From contig JAMJFZ010001815.1 of NCBI GenBank assembly GCA_026225945.1, forward strand, positions 1,042,501 through 1,106,500: DNA of 64,000 nucleotides. The letters run 5' to 3'. This DNA comes from Cricetomys ansorgei (lineage: Eukaryota > Chordata > Mammalia > Rodentia > Nesomyidae). The translations under genes and the position numbers were made by a program. The notes under the pieces were generated by a model. The model was not told the origin of the DNA. It worked only from the letters and a program-made list of their open reading frames with translations, and ran no database searches. Positions within the stretch are counted from its first letter, which is position 1; the number at the start of each line of letters is the position of its first letter. Shown in pieces: positions 34,866 to 49,400 of the stretch.

Positions 34866-36070
34866 ATGTTCCAGACCTCAGCCATGAGCCCTGCCAGTCA
34901 GACCCCCTACACTTTCTCCTTACTGTGCAGCACAAGCCATGAGGTATGGGCAGGACCTCAGCGAAGAGCAGTGCAAGCCAGTGCACTCCCAGCTTTGTCC
35001 TCAAGAGGGCAGCAGCCAGGACCAGAGAGTGGAGACACTTGGGCCTGGAAAGACCCTTGGTAGGTGATTTCCCTTAGATGGCCCCTGGGTTGGCAGCAAA
35101 AGGCCATACATAGGTATAGACAGCAGACTGAGGGTGATCACTACCTGTGTGGGTGCATGGCGTCCTGCCCCCAGATCCACTGGGAAGGGGCTGACCCAGG
35201 CAGGTATGGGCATTAACCCCAACTATGACACCCTCCAGCTCATCAAAGAACTGTGATTGTGAGGGGGGTCCTCAGTAGAAGAGGCCACCCACCCCCCCCT
35301 GCTGAAACCTCTCCTTCTGGGAGGAAGGACCCAGAAAGACTTCCCCCAGATTTTACCAGCATGGCTTGCCTGTGGGGTCCCAGTGACAGGGAAGCTGGGT
35401 ACAGGCTGGAGGGAGTACCACACACCATGAGGCTCTGTGAGCCGTGCAGCAAGCCACTTCATGAAGTACGACAAGCTGCTGAGACTACTTGCCTCCAGCC
35501 CTGCCAGACCGTAGGCTCTTTTGGTCTGCACGGGAGCCAGGGGAAAATATTCAGCCCTAAGAACACTTTGCCTCCTCCAGCCACCAGCGCCCTCTGCTGG
35601 CACGGAGAAGAAAGGCAGTGCCTGCTACAGGCCTCCAGCTGGTGGCCCTCCTCTTTCTGGGGTCCCCCTTCCTCCCACCAGCTAACTCTCCCTGACTCAC
35701 ATCCCTGCTCACAGACAGGAAGAATCAGATGCAAATTATATGCCTTGGGTCTTTGGAACGGGTCACAGCTGTGGCTGTTTGAGCCGCAGTGGGAATTCCG
35801 TCACTCCTCTCCTACAGGTAGGTCTGTATCCTGAACTGTGCCATGGCCGTTGCACAGCAGAGGGGTAGACCCCAAGGCCAGGTCCTAAAGGGCCTGGCCA
35901 CCACTTGTTGGCAGTCAGGAATCATGAGAACGGGAAGGCTCGATAGTCCTCCGTGTTTGGGGCCTTGGCCAACTTGACTCCCGGTCAGCTGGCTACGCTC
36001 ACCGCATTGCTGGACTGTACCATCTACCACCAAGGCCTGCGCCTAGAGCCAGAGCCTAGATGGTGAACAC
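34866..36070 (+). other. Unassigned stretch with several coding-looking fragments
   Basis: I do not recognise a gene. Four short fragments on the plus strand look coding. At about 34932 a frame after a good acceptor (tttctccttactgtgcag) reads RYGQDLSEEQCKPVHSQLCP. At about 35173-35253 a frame after ccccag ends NPNYDTLQLIKEL stop. At about 35455 there is HFMKYDKLLRLLASSPA. At about 35966 there is LTPGQLATLTALLDCTIYHQ, followed by a stop. They are not joined by one obvious set of splice sites, and other frames are also open. This could be a decayed or lineage-specific gene, or chance. Confidence 0.25.
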
Positions 36071-36589
36071 AGTGTTACAAACTGTATTCTCCCAGTTCCT
36101 TGGTTAAGACCTTAATACCCTGCCTGCATGTGGTATGATCTGCAGAGAGGTGAGCACAGGGAGATGCACGTGAGGGTGGGCCAGCAGGAGAGTCCTTAAC
36201 AACAGACAGGGCTCCAGGATAAGCTCCTTCAAGGTCAGGCCATGTGAGGACATACTGGGGAGGTGGTCAACTCTAGAGGCTGACCCAGTTGACCTCTGGG
36301 CTTGTCCCTATCTCCTCTAGAACCACAAGGAACACAGGTCTGCTCCTGGAGGGCCCAACAGCCAGATTCCATTGTGGTCTCCCAAGGAGAATTGCAAGGA
36401 GCATCCAAAGTCAGCCTGGGGTACACAAGAAGTTCCCAGCCAGCCTGAGCAATTTAGTGAGACCATGTCTCAAAAGAAAAGATAAAAAGATGGCTAAGGA
36501 TGTAACTCAATGGTGTACAGCTTGTGTGACTCGCACTAGGTCCTAGGTTCAATCCCACATTGCTACGAAAACAAATCTTCAAGAAATGA

Positions 36590-36830
36590 AAGAAGCCAGG
36601 CAACGGTAGCTCAGGCCTTTAATCCCAGCACTCAGCAGCAGGGGCAGGTGGATCTCTGTGAGTTCCAGGCCAGACTGGTCTACAGAGTGAGTTCCAGGAC
36701 AGCCTGGTCTACAGAGTGAGTTCAAGCCCAGCCTGGTCTACAGAGTGAGTTCCAGGACAGCCAGAGTTACACAGAGAAACTCTGTCTCCAAAAACCAAAA
36801 ATAAATAAATAGATAGACAATTAAATAAAT
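36590..36830 (+). repeat. B1 SINE with an internal tandem duplication
   Basis: B1 start gccaggcaacggtagctcag, then cctggtctacagagtgagtt occurs three times in a row (about 36674, 36702 and 36733) before the normal tail. The element has expanded internally. Confidence 0.85.
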
Positions 36831-36869
36831 AGATAAATAAATAAAAGTTAACCTGATAAGAATACCAGC

Positions 36870-38740
36870 TGGGCTGGGATGATAACTCAGTCAAGTGCTT
36901 ACTTGCAAGCGTGAGAACTTGAATTTGATCCCCAGAGCCCACATTAAAAAAACCCAAGCATGGGATCAGGGATGTGGCTCACTGGGCAAAGTGCTTGCTG
37001 AACAAGCATGAGGGCTGAGTTCAGATCCACAGCACACATACAAACTCCAGGCGCTGCAGAGGATCCCAGGAGCTTGCCTGCACGGCTGCTGAAGTCAGAT
37101 CCTCAAGTTCACTGACAGACCCTGTCTCGAAATATAAGGTAATATTCCTGCGTGCCAACAGGTTTATGTTCTAAGACCTCAGTAAACATATTGAGGAAAA
37201 TAAATAAGAGCTATTCTCCCCCCAAAATAAGGTAGTGGACGACTGAAGAAGACGCGGATGTCAGCCTCAGGCCTACACACTCACAAGCAAACTAGAAAAG
37301 TATCGCATGCTTGCAATCCAAGCATTGGAGAAGCAGAGACAGCAAGATCCCTGGACTCATTGGCCAGCCAGTCTAGCCTATGTGGCAGGCTCCCGCACTG
37401 AAACGCCCTTTATCCCATTCCCCACTTCTCTCTCTCTCCCTTAAAAAAAAAAGAAAAGAAAAGGTCAATTCAGCAAGATTGCTCTTGCTGTGCAGACTGA
37501 TGACCTGAGTTCATCTCCAGAACCCCAAGCACGTGAAAAACAAACAGACAAAAAACCAGAAGCAGTAGTGCACACAGTGCGTGTGTCTGCAATCCCAGTG
37601 ACTGTACGGGGAGCTGGGAGGCGGAGAATCAGCCAGAAGCTCCACAACCAGCCAGCCTACAGTGTACGGTGCTGCAGAAACAAGCAACCTTGCTTCAACA
37701 AGGCAGAAGGCAAGCAATGACTCCCAAAAGTTGTCCTCTGACCACGTGAATAGTGGTACATGCATGCCTGCGCCCTCACAAACACATCACACCCACACAG
37801 AGACACACGGTAATAATAATAATAGTAATAACAACTCGTTCTATTATTACGAATAATAATAAAGGTTGTCCTCGCTCCTCCTGTACATGTGCATGTACAC
37901 CTGTGCACACATGCACACGCAGGAGGATCAGCTTCGGAAAAAGGTGCCACGGTGATGCCGTAGCGCTCCAACATTAAATGGAACCAGCAGAACTCAAGTG
38001 GGAAGGAATTTCTTCTCACCAGTCTTCAGTAAAGTTTTTATTTTGTTTTTGTTCAATTTTTGTTTTGTCTCATTTTAGAAACAGCCGGGAGCAAAGCCAG
38101 TGCCCCATGTATACAAAATAAACACCCTACCGCTGAGCTACGTCCTCAGCCCAACTGTCTTAGTGTTTCTATTGCTGTGAAGAGACACAAAATTGTATAT
38201 CTTCCTGCCTCTGTTTCCCCATGCTAGGATTACAGGCATATGCCGTCATTCCTGGTCAAATGTAAAAATGAAGGAGAAAAAAAAAAAATTTAACTGCGTA
38301 GTGTAGAAAAGTGATCAGCAGGGCTGAAGAGATGGCTCAAAGGTTAAGCACATATACTGCTTTTGCCGAGGTCCCAGAGCCCAAGGCAGGTGGCTCACAA
38401 CTGCCTGAAACCCCAGCTCCAAGACAGTCAACTCCTCAGACACCTGAACATGCATATGGACATGCACACAGACACACCCATATACATACATATACATAAA
38501 CATATAATTAAAAACAGAAATAAAATAGAGGCAGGAGAGATGGCTCAGCAGTCAAGATCACTGGCTGCTCTTCCAGAGGTCCCAGGTTCCATTCCCAGCA
38601 CCTACATGGAGGCTTGCAACCATCGGCAACACTAGTTCTAGGGGATCTAACATCCTCTTCTGGTCTCCATGGATACCAGGCATGTATGTGGTACACAGAC
38701 ACATGCAGGCAAAACACCCATGTGCATAAAATAATAATAA
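36870..38740. repeat. Cluster of tRNA-derived SINEs
   Basis: Plus-strand B2/B3/B4-like heads at about 36873 (ctgggatgataactcagtca), 36960 (tcagggatgtggctcactgg), 38325 (gaagagatggctcaaaggtt) and 38530 (ggagagatggctcagcagtc). A (TAA)n-like stretch lies at 37811-37862. Confidence 0.75.
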
Positions 38741-38744
38741 AAAT

Positions 38745-38905
38745 AATTTTCTGTTTTTGGTTTTTTGAGACAGGATTTCCCTGTTGTAACCCTGACTGTC
38801 CTGGAACTCACTCTGTAGACCCAACAGGCCTCAAACTCACAGAGATCCACCTGCCTCTGCCTCCCGAGTGCTGGGATTAAAGGCATGTGCCACCACCATC
38901 CAGCC
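38745..38905 (-). repeat. B1 SINE
   Basis: Minus orientation: ttttgagacaggatttccct, gcctcccgagtgctgggatt, aaaggcatgtgccaccacca. Confidence 0.92.
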
Positions 38906-38949
38906 ATACAAATAATTTTTAAACAGAAATAAAAATAAAATCTAAAGAA

Positions 38950-40542
38950 TTTATCAAGGTGTGAGGTTGCCTGAAAAAAGATTAACTCTGGAAAATGTTC
39001 TGCATATTAAAATTTTTATTTTTAAAACATCCACGGACTGGGCAGTGCTCAACCTGAGTCTCTGCTTGCTGGAATTGGGGACCCAAGGGGAAGCTACTGC
39101 TATTGCTTTTCTGCTGATTCTCAGGGGTCAGGCAGGGGCAGGAAAGAGCACGTTCCGTGGGAATCGGTTCCAGTGAGAAGGGAGAAGAAGGAAGTCAGTG
39201 ACCTGCAGGCAGAGTGGTAATGCACAGGCGAGTGGTGAGCACAGGGACGGTAAGTAATTTCTGTTGCTTTCTTTAGTGGATGTAGAAGCAAGACACAGAG
39301 AGCCAAAGGCACTTTCTGGACAACAGACATCACACAGCAAGTAAGGGACCTCCGGAGGCCAAGACCTGGCTTGACTGGTTCCAGTACAGCGACAAACAAA
39401 TGGTGCTCTAATCTCCTGGCTCCTTCCTGGGTCGTAATGGCAAGCAGACTCCTCTGGTGGCTGAGCCACAAAGCCAGAAGACAGGAAGTGAGGAACACGT
39501 TGAGAGTCACCAGATGTAAATATAGGGCCTCCTAGGAAGCTTCAGACATAACAGCTGCCCAGGGGTCGACAGAGGGAAGACTGGCCCCTGGGAAACCAGG
39601 GACTGGAGCCAGACAGCCAGCCCTAACACAGAGGGCTCTGCCAGCTGAGGTCAGTACCACACCAGAGCAGCCTCAGCACCTACCTTGAACACCAGCTGCA
39701 TCCATCACCAGATTACAGTCTTCCCCCATCTGTCAACAGCTCCTTGATCACTCCAGATACTAAGGCCCCATGGGCACCCTGATCACTGGCTGCAGTGACT
39801 CTGGCCTTGCTTTACCCAACCCTAGATAGGCCAATGCCAGACTCTGCGCTAGGTAGGCGTTAAGGTATGTGGGCAGTCAGAATGAGGGTTCTGCTGGCCT
39901 GGAGGATCCAGGCCCAGCTCCCTCCGGGTCCAGTGGTCAGCTAATAGTGCCTCATAGCCTCTCTCAGCAAGGCTACCCCTGTCTTCTGTGCATATGAATG
40001 GTGGCTGAGGATCTCTGGCATGGTGCTTGGCTCTTAGGGGGCTCAGTTGGTAGTAATGCCATCGAGCTGTCCTCCGAACCTCCAAGGAGCCTGTTGTCCA
40101 ACCTTGTCTTTCTGAGCTAGTTCTTCAGGATCCTTTTCATTGGTAGTCTCCAAGTTTGTTGAGGGCAACTGTCTTCACTAAGGATGAGAAGCAGAAGAGG
40201 AAGATCGAGGAGGAAGAGGAAGGCAGAGGAGGAAGAGGAGATGGTGGTATCCTCAGGCCTCCAAATCCCCAGTGCTGGCCAGGCAAGTGTGCTGAGCACA
40301 GCAGCATTTGCGCGTGGCTCCGAGTGTGTCAGCGTTGTTCTCATGTGCTACAGGGTCCTGGGTGTGGAGCTGGCCATCTGGTGACACACAGGAAGTGTGC
40401 CTGCCTGTCATTTGGGCTCTTAGTCAGGGGAAAAGCTGAGCTGTGAGGAATCCAGGCAGGGAGAGCCTTCACCTCACACCTCGTTCACTGGTGCCTCAGC
40501 TGTGGAGCCGGGAGTCAAGGAGTAGCTGTTGTACCCAGAGGA
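38950..40542. other. Fcna upstream region, no gene seen
   Basis: Includes a purine-rich stretch at about 40190-40250. I see no TATA box immediately before the Fcna start and no other supported exon. Confidence 0.45.
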
Positions 40543-41288
40543 ATGGGGTGGCCTACCTTGTGGGCTTTCTCAGCATTTCTCTGTCTTAGTCCCTCCCAGA
40601 CCCTGGGCCAAGAGGGAGGTGCCTGTCCAGGTGAGAGGGGCTGGCACGGGAACGTGGGCACACACATACCTGTATATGCCTGTACATTTGGCAGCAGGAA
40701 ATGGGATGTATTAAAAGAGCAGCGTGGGAACACGTCCAGAGGCAGGCTGTCACTCAGCCTCCTTGGGGTAGGAGTGTGTGCAAGAAGCTGTGGTCTTCCA
40801 TGCTATTCCAAAACAACCCCTCTTTTATTCTGTGCAGATGTCAAGATTGTAGGCCTGGGGACCCAGGACAAGGTGGCTGTCATCCAAAGTTGTCCTGGCT
40901 TTCCTGGCACACCTGGGCCCAAAGGGGAGCCTGGCAGCCCTGGTGGAAGAGGTAGAGGCCTAGCTGGGAGCTTCCCTATCAGTTCCCCCTTGTCCAGTCT
41001 TCCTCCAGTTGCACGAAAGAGATGGAATCCAGTTGTGCCCTTGTGTTTACAGGAGAGCGGGGCTTTCAGGGCAGCCCAGGGAAGATGGGGCCTGCTGGCA
41101 TCAAAGGTAAGAGAGAACTCTTCTGTAGGTCTATCTGCCCAATATCCAGACAGGACTTGGGAATAGTACCAGTAGAACCTTGGCCCCCACACCCTCCTCC
41201 GGTATGCTCTACCCAGCTGCCTCCCTCTTTCTAGCATGCTGGGTATTCAGGTCTCCCTCCTACAAGCTCGTTCACATGGACACATAGG

Positions 41289-41327
<39 letters not shown>

Positions 41328-43615
41328 CGAAGAGGAACCTCCTCCCTGTGGAGGCCAGCCCTGTGAGAATGCCCCTTCTATCTACAGGAGAGCCAGGAAC
41401 CAAGGGGCCCCCAGGAGTCAAAGGTAAGCCTGGTAAGCAAGGCTTCTCAGGAAGGGACAAAGAAGGACAGCTCTGCATGGAGCAATACGGAGTTAGGAAC
41501 TCGTTGATTTAAGGGAGCCTTGAGCACGAAGAAGGGAGAACACTCTCAGCAGCACTACGCCAAGGCTCCCAAAGTCTCCTAGCTCTTGTGCTTATCAGAA
41601 TGTTGGGGGCTCACAAACCAGTGGAGAGGCTGGGCGCTAGGAGGGGTGCAGGACAGAGGATGTGGGCCCAGACTGGTATGCTGTATTCTTCCAGGGGAGA
41701 AAGGTGACACGGGAGCTGCAGGGTCGTTGGGTAAGTACATCCCAAAGTCTCTTTTAAAATGCCAAGCATCATTACCCTGTGACTGTAAATAAAGAAGAGA
41801 GAGCCCTGAATGATGGCAAAAGAACAGTAAAAAAAAGCCCCTAGGCCCAAAGACCCAGGAGGAAGTACTCACCCCACTTAGCCACCATCCCAGCCTCAGG
41901 AATTGAAGTAGCCTGAAGCATCTCAGGGCCTAGTCAGCCTCCCAGCCAGTACCCTGACCTATCCCAACAGAGAGGACAAAGCACAGAGGGCAACCAAACA
42001 TATAACAGAGCCTGAGCCAGCAGGGGCCAGCCAGGATGGGTGGTGTGCTGGGGTCTTCATCAGGAGGGTCCAGCACCAGCTATGCCAAGTTGACTATGGA
42101 ATGCTACAGGATGTATCCGCTGGGAAGGGACCAAGGAAAAGAATGGTACCCCATGTCTCCTCTCCAGGTGAGAAGGAGCTGGGAAATGCGCTGTGCCAGA
42201 GAGGTAAGTGACTCCCAGCTAGCTCCTCCCACCTTCTGCCAGCAAGACTAGAGTGCAGGGCCCCACATCAATGGATCCTCTTGCTTGGACTCCTGACTCT
42301 GGAGCACACCCAGGTACAGGCCAATCCTGCCCATTTCCCCATGGAACAGGGCCCCGGAGCTGCAAAGACATGCTGACCCAGGGGTCCTTCCTGACTGGCT
42401 GGTATACCATCTATCTTCCTGACTGCCGGCCACTGACTGTGCTTTGTGACATGGATGTGGATGGTGGGGGCTGGACCGTGAGTAAGAAGGCTCAGTGTGG
42501 GGCCTATGAGGTCTGCACACAGCAGCTGCATTCAGGAGAGCCAAAGGTAGAAGCCAGAGAGATGGCAAAGTAACCAGGGGAAAAAAAAAGTGGTGCCTCC
42601 ACAAAGGAGACCCTAAGCACTGATGGACCAGAATCTAGAACTCTGTAGAGGGAGGTAAGTGGGAGATAGGACCCCAGTCATGACAGATACATCAAAACGT
42701 CTGGCAGCCTTGCCTTCTGCACTGGGCCATTGGAGTCCACCAATCACCTTCTCATTCACAGGTGCCATCTGCCTCCTGAACCCTTCCTATGGGGTCACAC
42801 ACACACACACACACACACAACAGGGCCAGGATGTATCAAGTCCCCACTCCCCAGAGCCCACACCCACAGGCTGCCCTGCCCACCCCACAGGTTTTTCAAC
42901 GGCGAGTGGATGGGTCCGTCAATTTCTTCCGAGACTGGGACTCCTATAAAAGAGGCTTTGGCAACCTGGGCACAGAGTTCTGGCTGGGCAATGACTACCT
43001 GCACCTGCTCACAGCCAGTGGTGAGGATGGAGCACCTCAGCCAGAGCCTGCTTCCCACTCCCCTGCCTGGCCTCAGCCTTCTCCTTCCTTCCACCCATGT
43101 GGCTAGGGAACCAAGAGCTCCGAGTGGATTTCCAGGATTTCCAAGGCGACAGCTCCTATGCCAAGTACAGCTTATTCCGGGTATCTGGAGAACAGGAGAA
43201 GTACAAGCTGACCATAGGGCAGTTTCTTGGGGGCACGGCAGGTAAATCACACAGAAAGCTTGCAGCTGTTACTGGGGACATGCCAAGGGGCCTGCTGCAA
43301 TCTGCCCCTGCCCATCTGGGGTGGGCTCTGCCTTGGCCATAAGTGTTGACAAATGTCTTTCCAGGAGACTCCCTGACGATGCACAGAAACATGCCATTCA
43401 CAACCCATGACCAGGATAATGACAAAAACGACCTGAGGAATTGTGCAGCTTTGTTCCATGGGGCCTGGTGGTATCAGGACTGTCATCGGTCCAACCTCAA
43501 CGGGCGCTACTTGCCTGGCTCCCATGAGAGCTATGCGGATGGTATCAACTGGCAAAGCGGCAGAGGCCACCACTACTCCTACAAGGTCACGGAGATGAAG
43601 ATCCGGGCATCCTAA
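40543..43615 (+). CDS. Fcna: Ficolin A (collagen/fibrinogen-domain lectin)
   Basis: Secreted pattern-recognition lectin that binds acetylated sugars and, with MASPs, starts the lectin complement pathway. Coding exons: 40543-40630, 40838-40951, 41053-41106, 41388-41423, 41695-41730, 42168-42203, 42350-42477, 42891-43020, 43107-43241, 43365-43615; total 1,008 nt, 335 residues, all GT-AG and in frame. It has a signal peptide ([20 protein letters not shown]), a cysteine-bearing N-segment, and about 21 Gly-X-Y triplets spread over exons 2-6, where the 54- and 36-nt collagen-type exons are typical. The fibrinogen-like domain starts at RSCKDML and carries the calcium-site motif DQDND and the ligand-pocket region [11 protein letters not shown]. 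It ends KIRAS like mouse ficolin A. (CA)n tracts lie in introns 3 and 7. Mouse Fcna occupies the same place; the human FCN1 and FCN2 genes lie elsewhere on 9q34. Confidence 0.96.
41292..41326. repeat. (CA)n microsatellite in Fcna intron 3
   Basis: About 17 CA units preceded by a short CG-containing start. Confidence 0.95.
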
Positions 43616-43761
43616 GGTGCCCTTACCCCCACCCCTGCATGTCCGGGCCAGGTGGGGACACTGAAGGAAGAGAGAGTGAAGAGATGAAGTCTGTGTGCAG
43701 TTTGTTGTGTGCTCCCTACACTCCTCTCTGGACACTGTCCGGTACATGACCAGTGCGCATT

Positions 43762-43767
43762 AATAAA
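43762..43767 (+). terminator. Fcna poly(A) signal (AATAAA)
   Basis: AATAAA 147 nt after the Fcna stop codon, giving a short 3' UTR. Confidence 0.85.
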
Positions 43768-43789
43768 GGTCAAAGAAGCAGAAATGGCA

Positions 43790-46450
43790 GCCTGATTTTT
43801 GAGGTCTGCAGGGGTAAAGAGGACCCTTGACATCCATGGCAGCCTTGAGGCTGAGGATCCAGAGAGTCACCAAGACTACAGCACCAGGAAAGGGTCAGCA
43901 GAGCCTTCCAAGACCCCCTTCCAGGAACAAACCCATTAATGAGAGGACAAAGGGAGACCAAGTCAGTGCCCTGAACAGAGAACTACAGCAAGGGTCTCAT
44001 GAGGCTCGGAGGTCTTTCTCACAATCTTTTCTACCACAGCAACTCTCTATGGCCATTCTGAGCACAGGGAGCATAGATCAAAGTGGCCAGAGCTAAGTAT
44101 AGCCCCAGAAAACAAAAGGCAGAGAGATGATGGGGGACAGTGGCCTCAGGAACTCTGGGAAGACAGTGGGCTGAGTTGGGAGCCCTGCTGATGGGCACAG
44201 AGAAGCCTTGGATGATCTGGGACTCAGCCAGAAGGAGTCCAGAGGCCACTGGGCAGATATTCACACTATACCTAAGAGCAAACTGAGGCCCCAAAAGATT
44301 GAGTATCGCTGAGAGCCATCTCTGGCTCATTCCTAAGAGACAAGTTCCTCTCTCCTAGAAGGTTTAGAGGGTGAGGCCTACAGTGCAGCCCCATAGGAAT
44401 GGAGCAGGTGGTGCCGATGTTATGACCATGACCAGGTCCGGGCCCAAGAATACAGAGCCAGGACCCACCATGAGAGGAATGCTACCAAGCCAAGCAGGCC
44501 ATGAGCTGCCTGACCATTGATGACCACACACTCGGCCTTGCTGAGGCTTCGGAATCTTGAATGTCATCCAGCAGGGAAATGTGGGCAGTGAGCACAGGCC
44601 CAGGGGAAGGAGGTAGAGGTAGCAACTGAGTGACACCAACTGGCCTGGGCCTTAAGAAAGAAGAGCACCAAAAATATCCAAGCAGACAGAGGAGTAGGAT
44701 GGGTGCCAGTCTTGGGGGAAATGCAAATGGTACTTTCATCCATATGGGGTACACAAGGCCAGAGTAACAAACTGAAGTGACTCTTTGGGGAAAATCTGGG
44801 GACATCAGGAACAGCCACTGTTCCCATGATAGAGAAGCTGCATCTTAGAGCCTCAGCCAGGGACACACACCCAACCCGTTCTCCTCCATAGAGCAGCAGC
44901 AGGAGAAGGGGAAGGTGCAGAACCTAGATGGGAGAAGGGAGGCAGCAAAGTCCTGGGTGAGAGGTTGGGATGGATATCTAAGGACAGAAGCAACCCCACT
45001 GAGGAGCCCTCTTCCTGGATACCCTAGGGCTCCTACGAGTCCTGAAGGGAACAGGCACTAGGAATCACCAGCTGTACAGTCTCTTCATGTTTCTTCCACT
45101 GTTAGGTACCAGCTAATGCCAGCTGGTAGGACTTGAGGGGTGCATTTTTACTCTTAGGAGAATCTGCCTTGCTCTAGATTCATGTAAAATATTAATTACT
45201 TTAATTAATAAGCAATACTCAATCTTTAAAAACTTTTCATTTTATATATTTGTGTTTTTCATCTGCATTTAAATCTGTGTACCCACATGTGCTTGGTACC
45301 TATAGAAGCCAAATAAGGACTCCAGATTCCCTGGGATTGGAGTAACAGATGGTTGTGAGCTGCATGTGGGTGCTGGGAATGGAAGAGAAGAGAAGAGACG
45401 GAAGAAAGGGGGCTGGAGAGCTGGTTCAGCAGATAAGAGCAGTTACTGCTCTCATAGAAGAATGGAGTTTTCTTCCCAGCACCCACATCAGGCCCCTCAC
45501 AGATAGATGCCCCTAACTCAGATGCAGGGGCCTCAGCGCCTTCTTCTGGCCTCTGCTGGCACCTACACGCATGTGTACCTGAAAGTGGGGCTGAGGACAT
45601 AGCTCAGTCTTTAAAGTGCTTGCCGTGTAACTACAAAGAACTGAGTTCAATTCTCCCTCCCATCCCTCATTCTGAAACAGGGTCTCAAGTTTAGCCCAGA
45701 CCGACCTTGAACTCAAAATCATCCTGCTGTCACCTTCCCAGTGCTAGGGTGACAAGGGTGCACACCAGAGCATAATCACCTGGCAAAGCCTAACCCTATC
45801 CAAACCTGCTGTCACAGTCTCTGAGCGCAACCCATATAGCTGAGTCCTGCTACAGACAACCAGCTATTCTGCCAACCCGGCTTCTAGTCTGGAGAGAGGG
45901 ATCTACAGGGACACTTCGCGATGAGCCACACAATCTACTGCATTCTCTGCAACTCGTTTCTTGCCTCTCTGTCTCCAGCTCTTCTCGTGAACGGTTGTCA
46001 ATTAGTCCACGAACCTGTGTCCTTGCGTTCTTCTTCCCAAAGTCCTTGCTCCCGCCAGCTCTGAAACAAGCCCCAAGGTTCTCTTTCACACACCATCCAA
46101 TCCTCCTCCATTTCTGGCTCACATTTTGCAGAACGCTCAGCCCACCAGCTCCCCTCTGGGGACCTCCTGGATGTCCCATGTCCTAGCCTCTCTTTGTCCA
46201 GCCAGTACCTTCTGACCTCCTGTAGGCAACCAGCCTATCTCCACGGGACTCGTCCACAGGACTCCAGCCCCTGACACAAAACTGGCACGAAAAATGGGCT
46301 CAATTCCATGGAACGCATGGATTTCCAAAAGTGTCTACTCCTTAACTTAAAAGCGAAGACCCATCTCGTGTAATAAAAACAAGCATTGTGCTCTACGAGT
46401 GTAGGAATGACGGATGGCGAAAGCCAGGGCCGCGTTCACCGTCACAAAAC
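43790..46450. other. Fcna-Tmem141 intergenic region
   Basis: No supported gene. It contains a short AT-rich patch (45175-45260) and a SINE group at 45405-45790: a B2/B3-type element (gctggagagctggttcagca) followed by a degenerate minus-strand B1. Confidence 0.5.
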
Positions 46451-46644
46451 CCTCAATTAAGCTCAACCTCAAGACCTGCACAGACCCAGGCGAGGTCCAG
46501 CCCCACTCCGCCCCGCCCACCTCTAGGTTCCACCCCTAGGCCGGGCAGTCAGGGCGGACCCTCTCCGCTTCGTTCTGCGCAGGCCCGACTCTTAGGCTCC
46601 ACCCCCGCCTCCTGTACGCCTTCCCTGCCGGAACCTGACCAACC

Positions 46645-48406
<1,762 letters not shown>

Positions 48407-48839
48407 AATCCTGGAACACAGACTTTGACACCATCTAACTCCAGGCTGGTCCTTCCTGCCTCACCAAACACACACACAGGGAGCCTTGAGTGTCATCTGT
48501 CCCCTACCCATGTGTATGGGCCTTCACACCTGTGAAGACCACTGCTGCCCCAAATCCAGGATCTGCCCAGGAGGCCAGCTCAGAAAAGGACTTGGGAGAG
48601 GGGGTATCCTCCAGAGCAGCAAGAAGACCTGGCATCATTATGAATCCGTAAGGGTTGTATCCTGTTGCACACAACTGTGGGGGCAGTAGCCTGCATGTGG
48701 TGAAAGAGACCTGTGTACTTTCTCTGGTTCTTTGGGGCCCCTCTTCTGACCTCTATGCCCCAAGTCCAAGGAGAATGTTGGAGAGTTATGGCTAATAAAT
48801 GGTTTGCCCTTTGTCCCACCTGAGCTCTTAAGCAATTAA

Positions 48840-49400
48840 ACAAGAGCTGGTGAAGTTGTTCAGTGGGTAAAGTACCTGCTGCTTAAGCCTGATGACTGAG
48901 TTTCGTCGCCAGGAACCACGCGGTAGAAGGAGTGACGACTCTCATGAGCCGTGCTCTAATCTCCACAGGCATACAGTATGGCACATGGGTTCCCATTACA
49001 CATGCGCAGGCACACGTGAGATATAGACGTAATGTTAAAAGGGAAGACTGTAGGCGGGGAAGAGATGTGAACCTGCAGCTTTGTGGCCATACAGTCAATA
49101 CTGGGAGGACATGCAGAAGTAGTTCCTAATGAGAACCACAGAACTGGACATCCTTCTAGCCCTCTGGACCATGTAATTCCACCTGTGCCTCTCCTGAAGG
49201 TCTGCAGACACAGCCAGAGGAACAGAACAGAGGTAGGAGCAACCAGAGCCCAGGCAGGGGCATGAGTCATGCCCGCCTGCTTGGAATCAGTAGAGTTCCA
49301 AAGGAAATGAGATCAGATGCCCTCTTGTGGTATGCCGGAGTACACGCAGAGAGAGCACTCATAAATAAAATAAATTTTTGAAAAAGATTACCTATGTATA
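48840..49400. repeat. Degenerate tRNA-derived SINE and flanks
   Basis: gctggtgaagttgttcagtg followed by gtaaagtacctgctgcttaa resembles the head of an ID/B4-type SINE. A second degenerate piece ends in an A/T-rich tail near 49360-49385. No gene is seen. Confidence 0.5.

Noticed and set aside
38325..38740. tRNA-like sequences with A/B-box resemblance
   Set aside because: These are tRNA-derived SINE heads (B2/B3/B4), not tRNA genes; there is no acceptor stem pairing and no discrete gene end.
40543..41166. A 207-codon open frame starting at the Fcna ATG
   Set aside because: Only the first 29 codons are Fcna exon 1; the rest reads through introns in changing frames.
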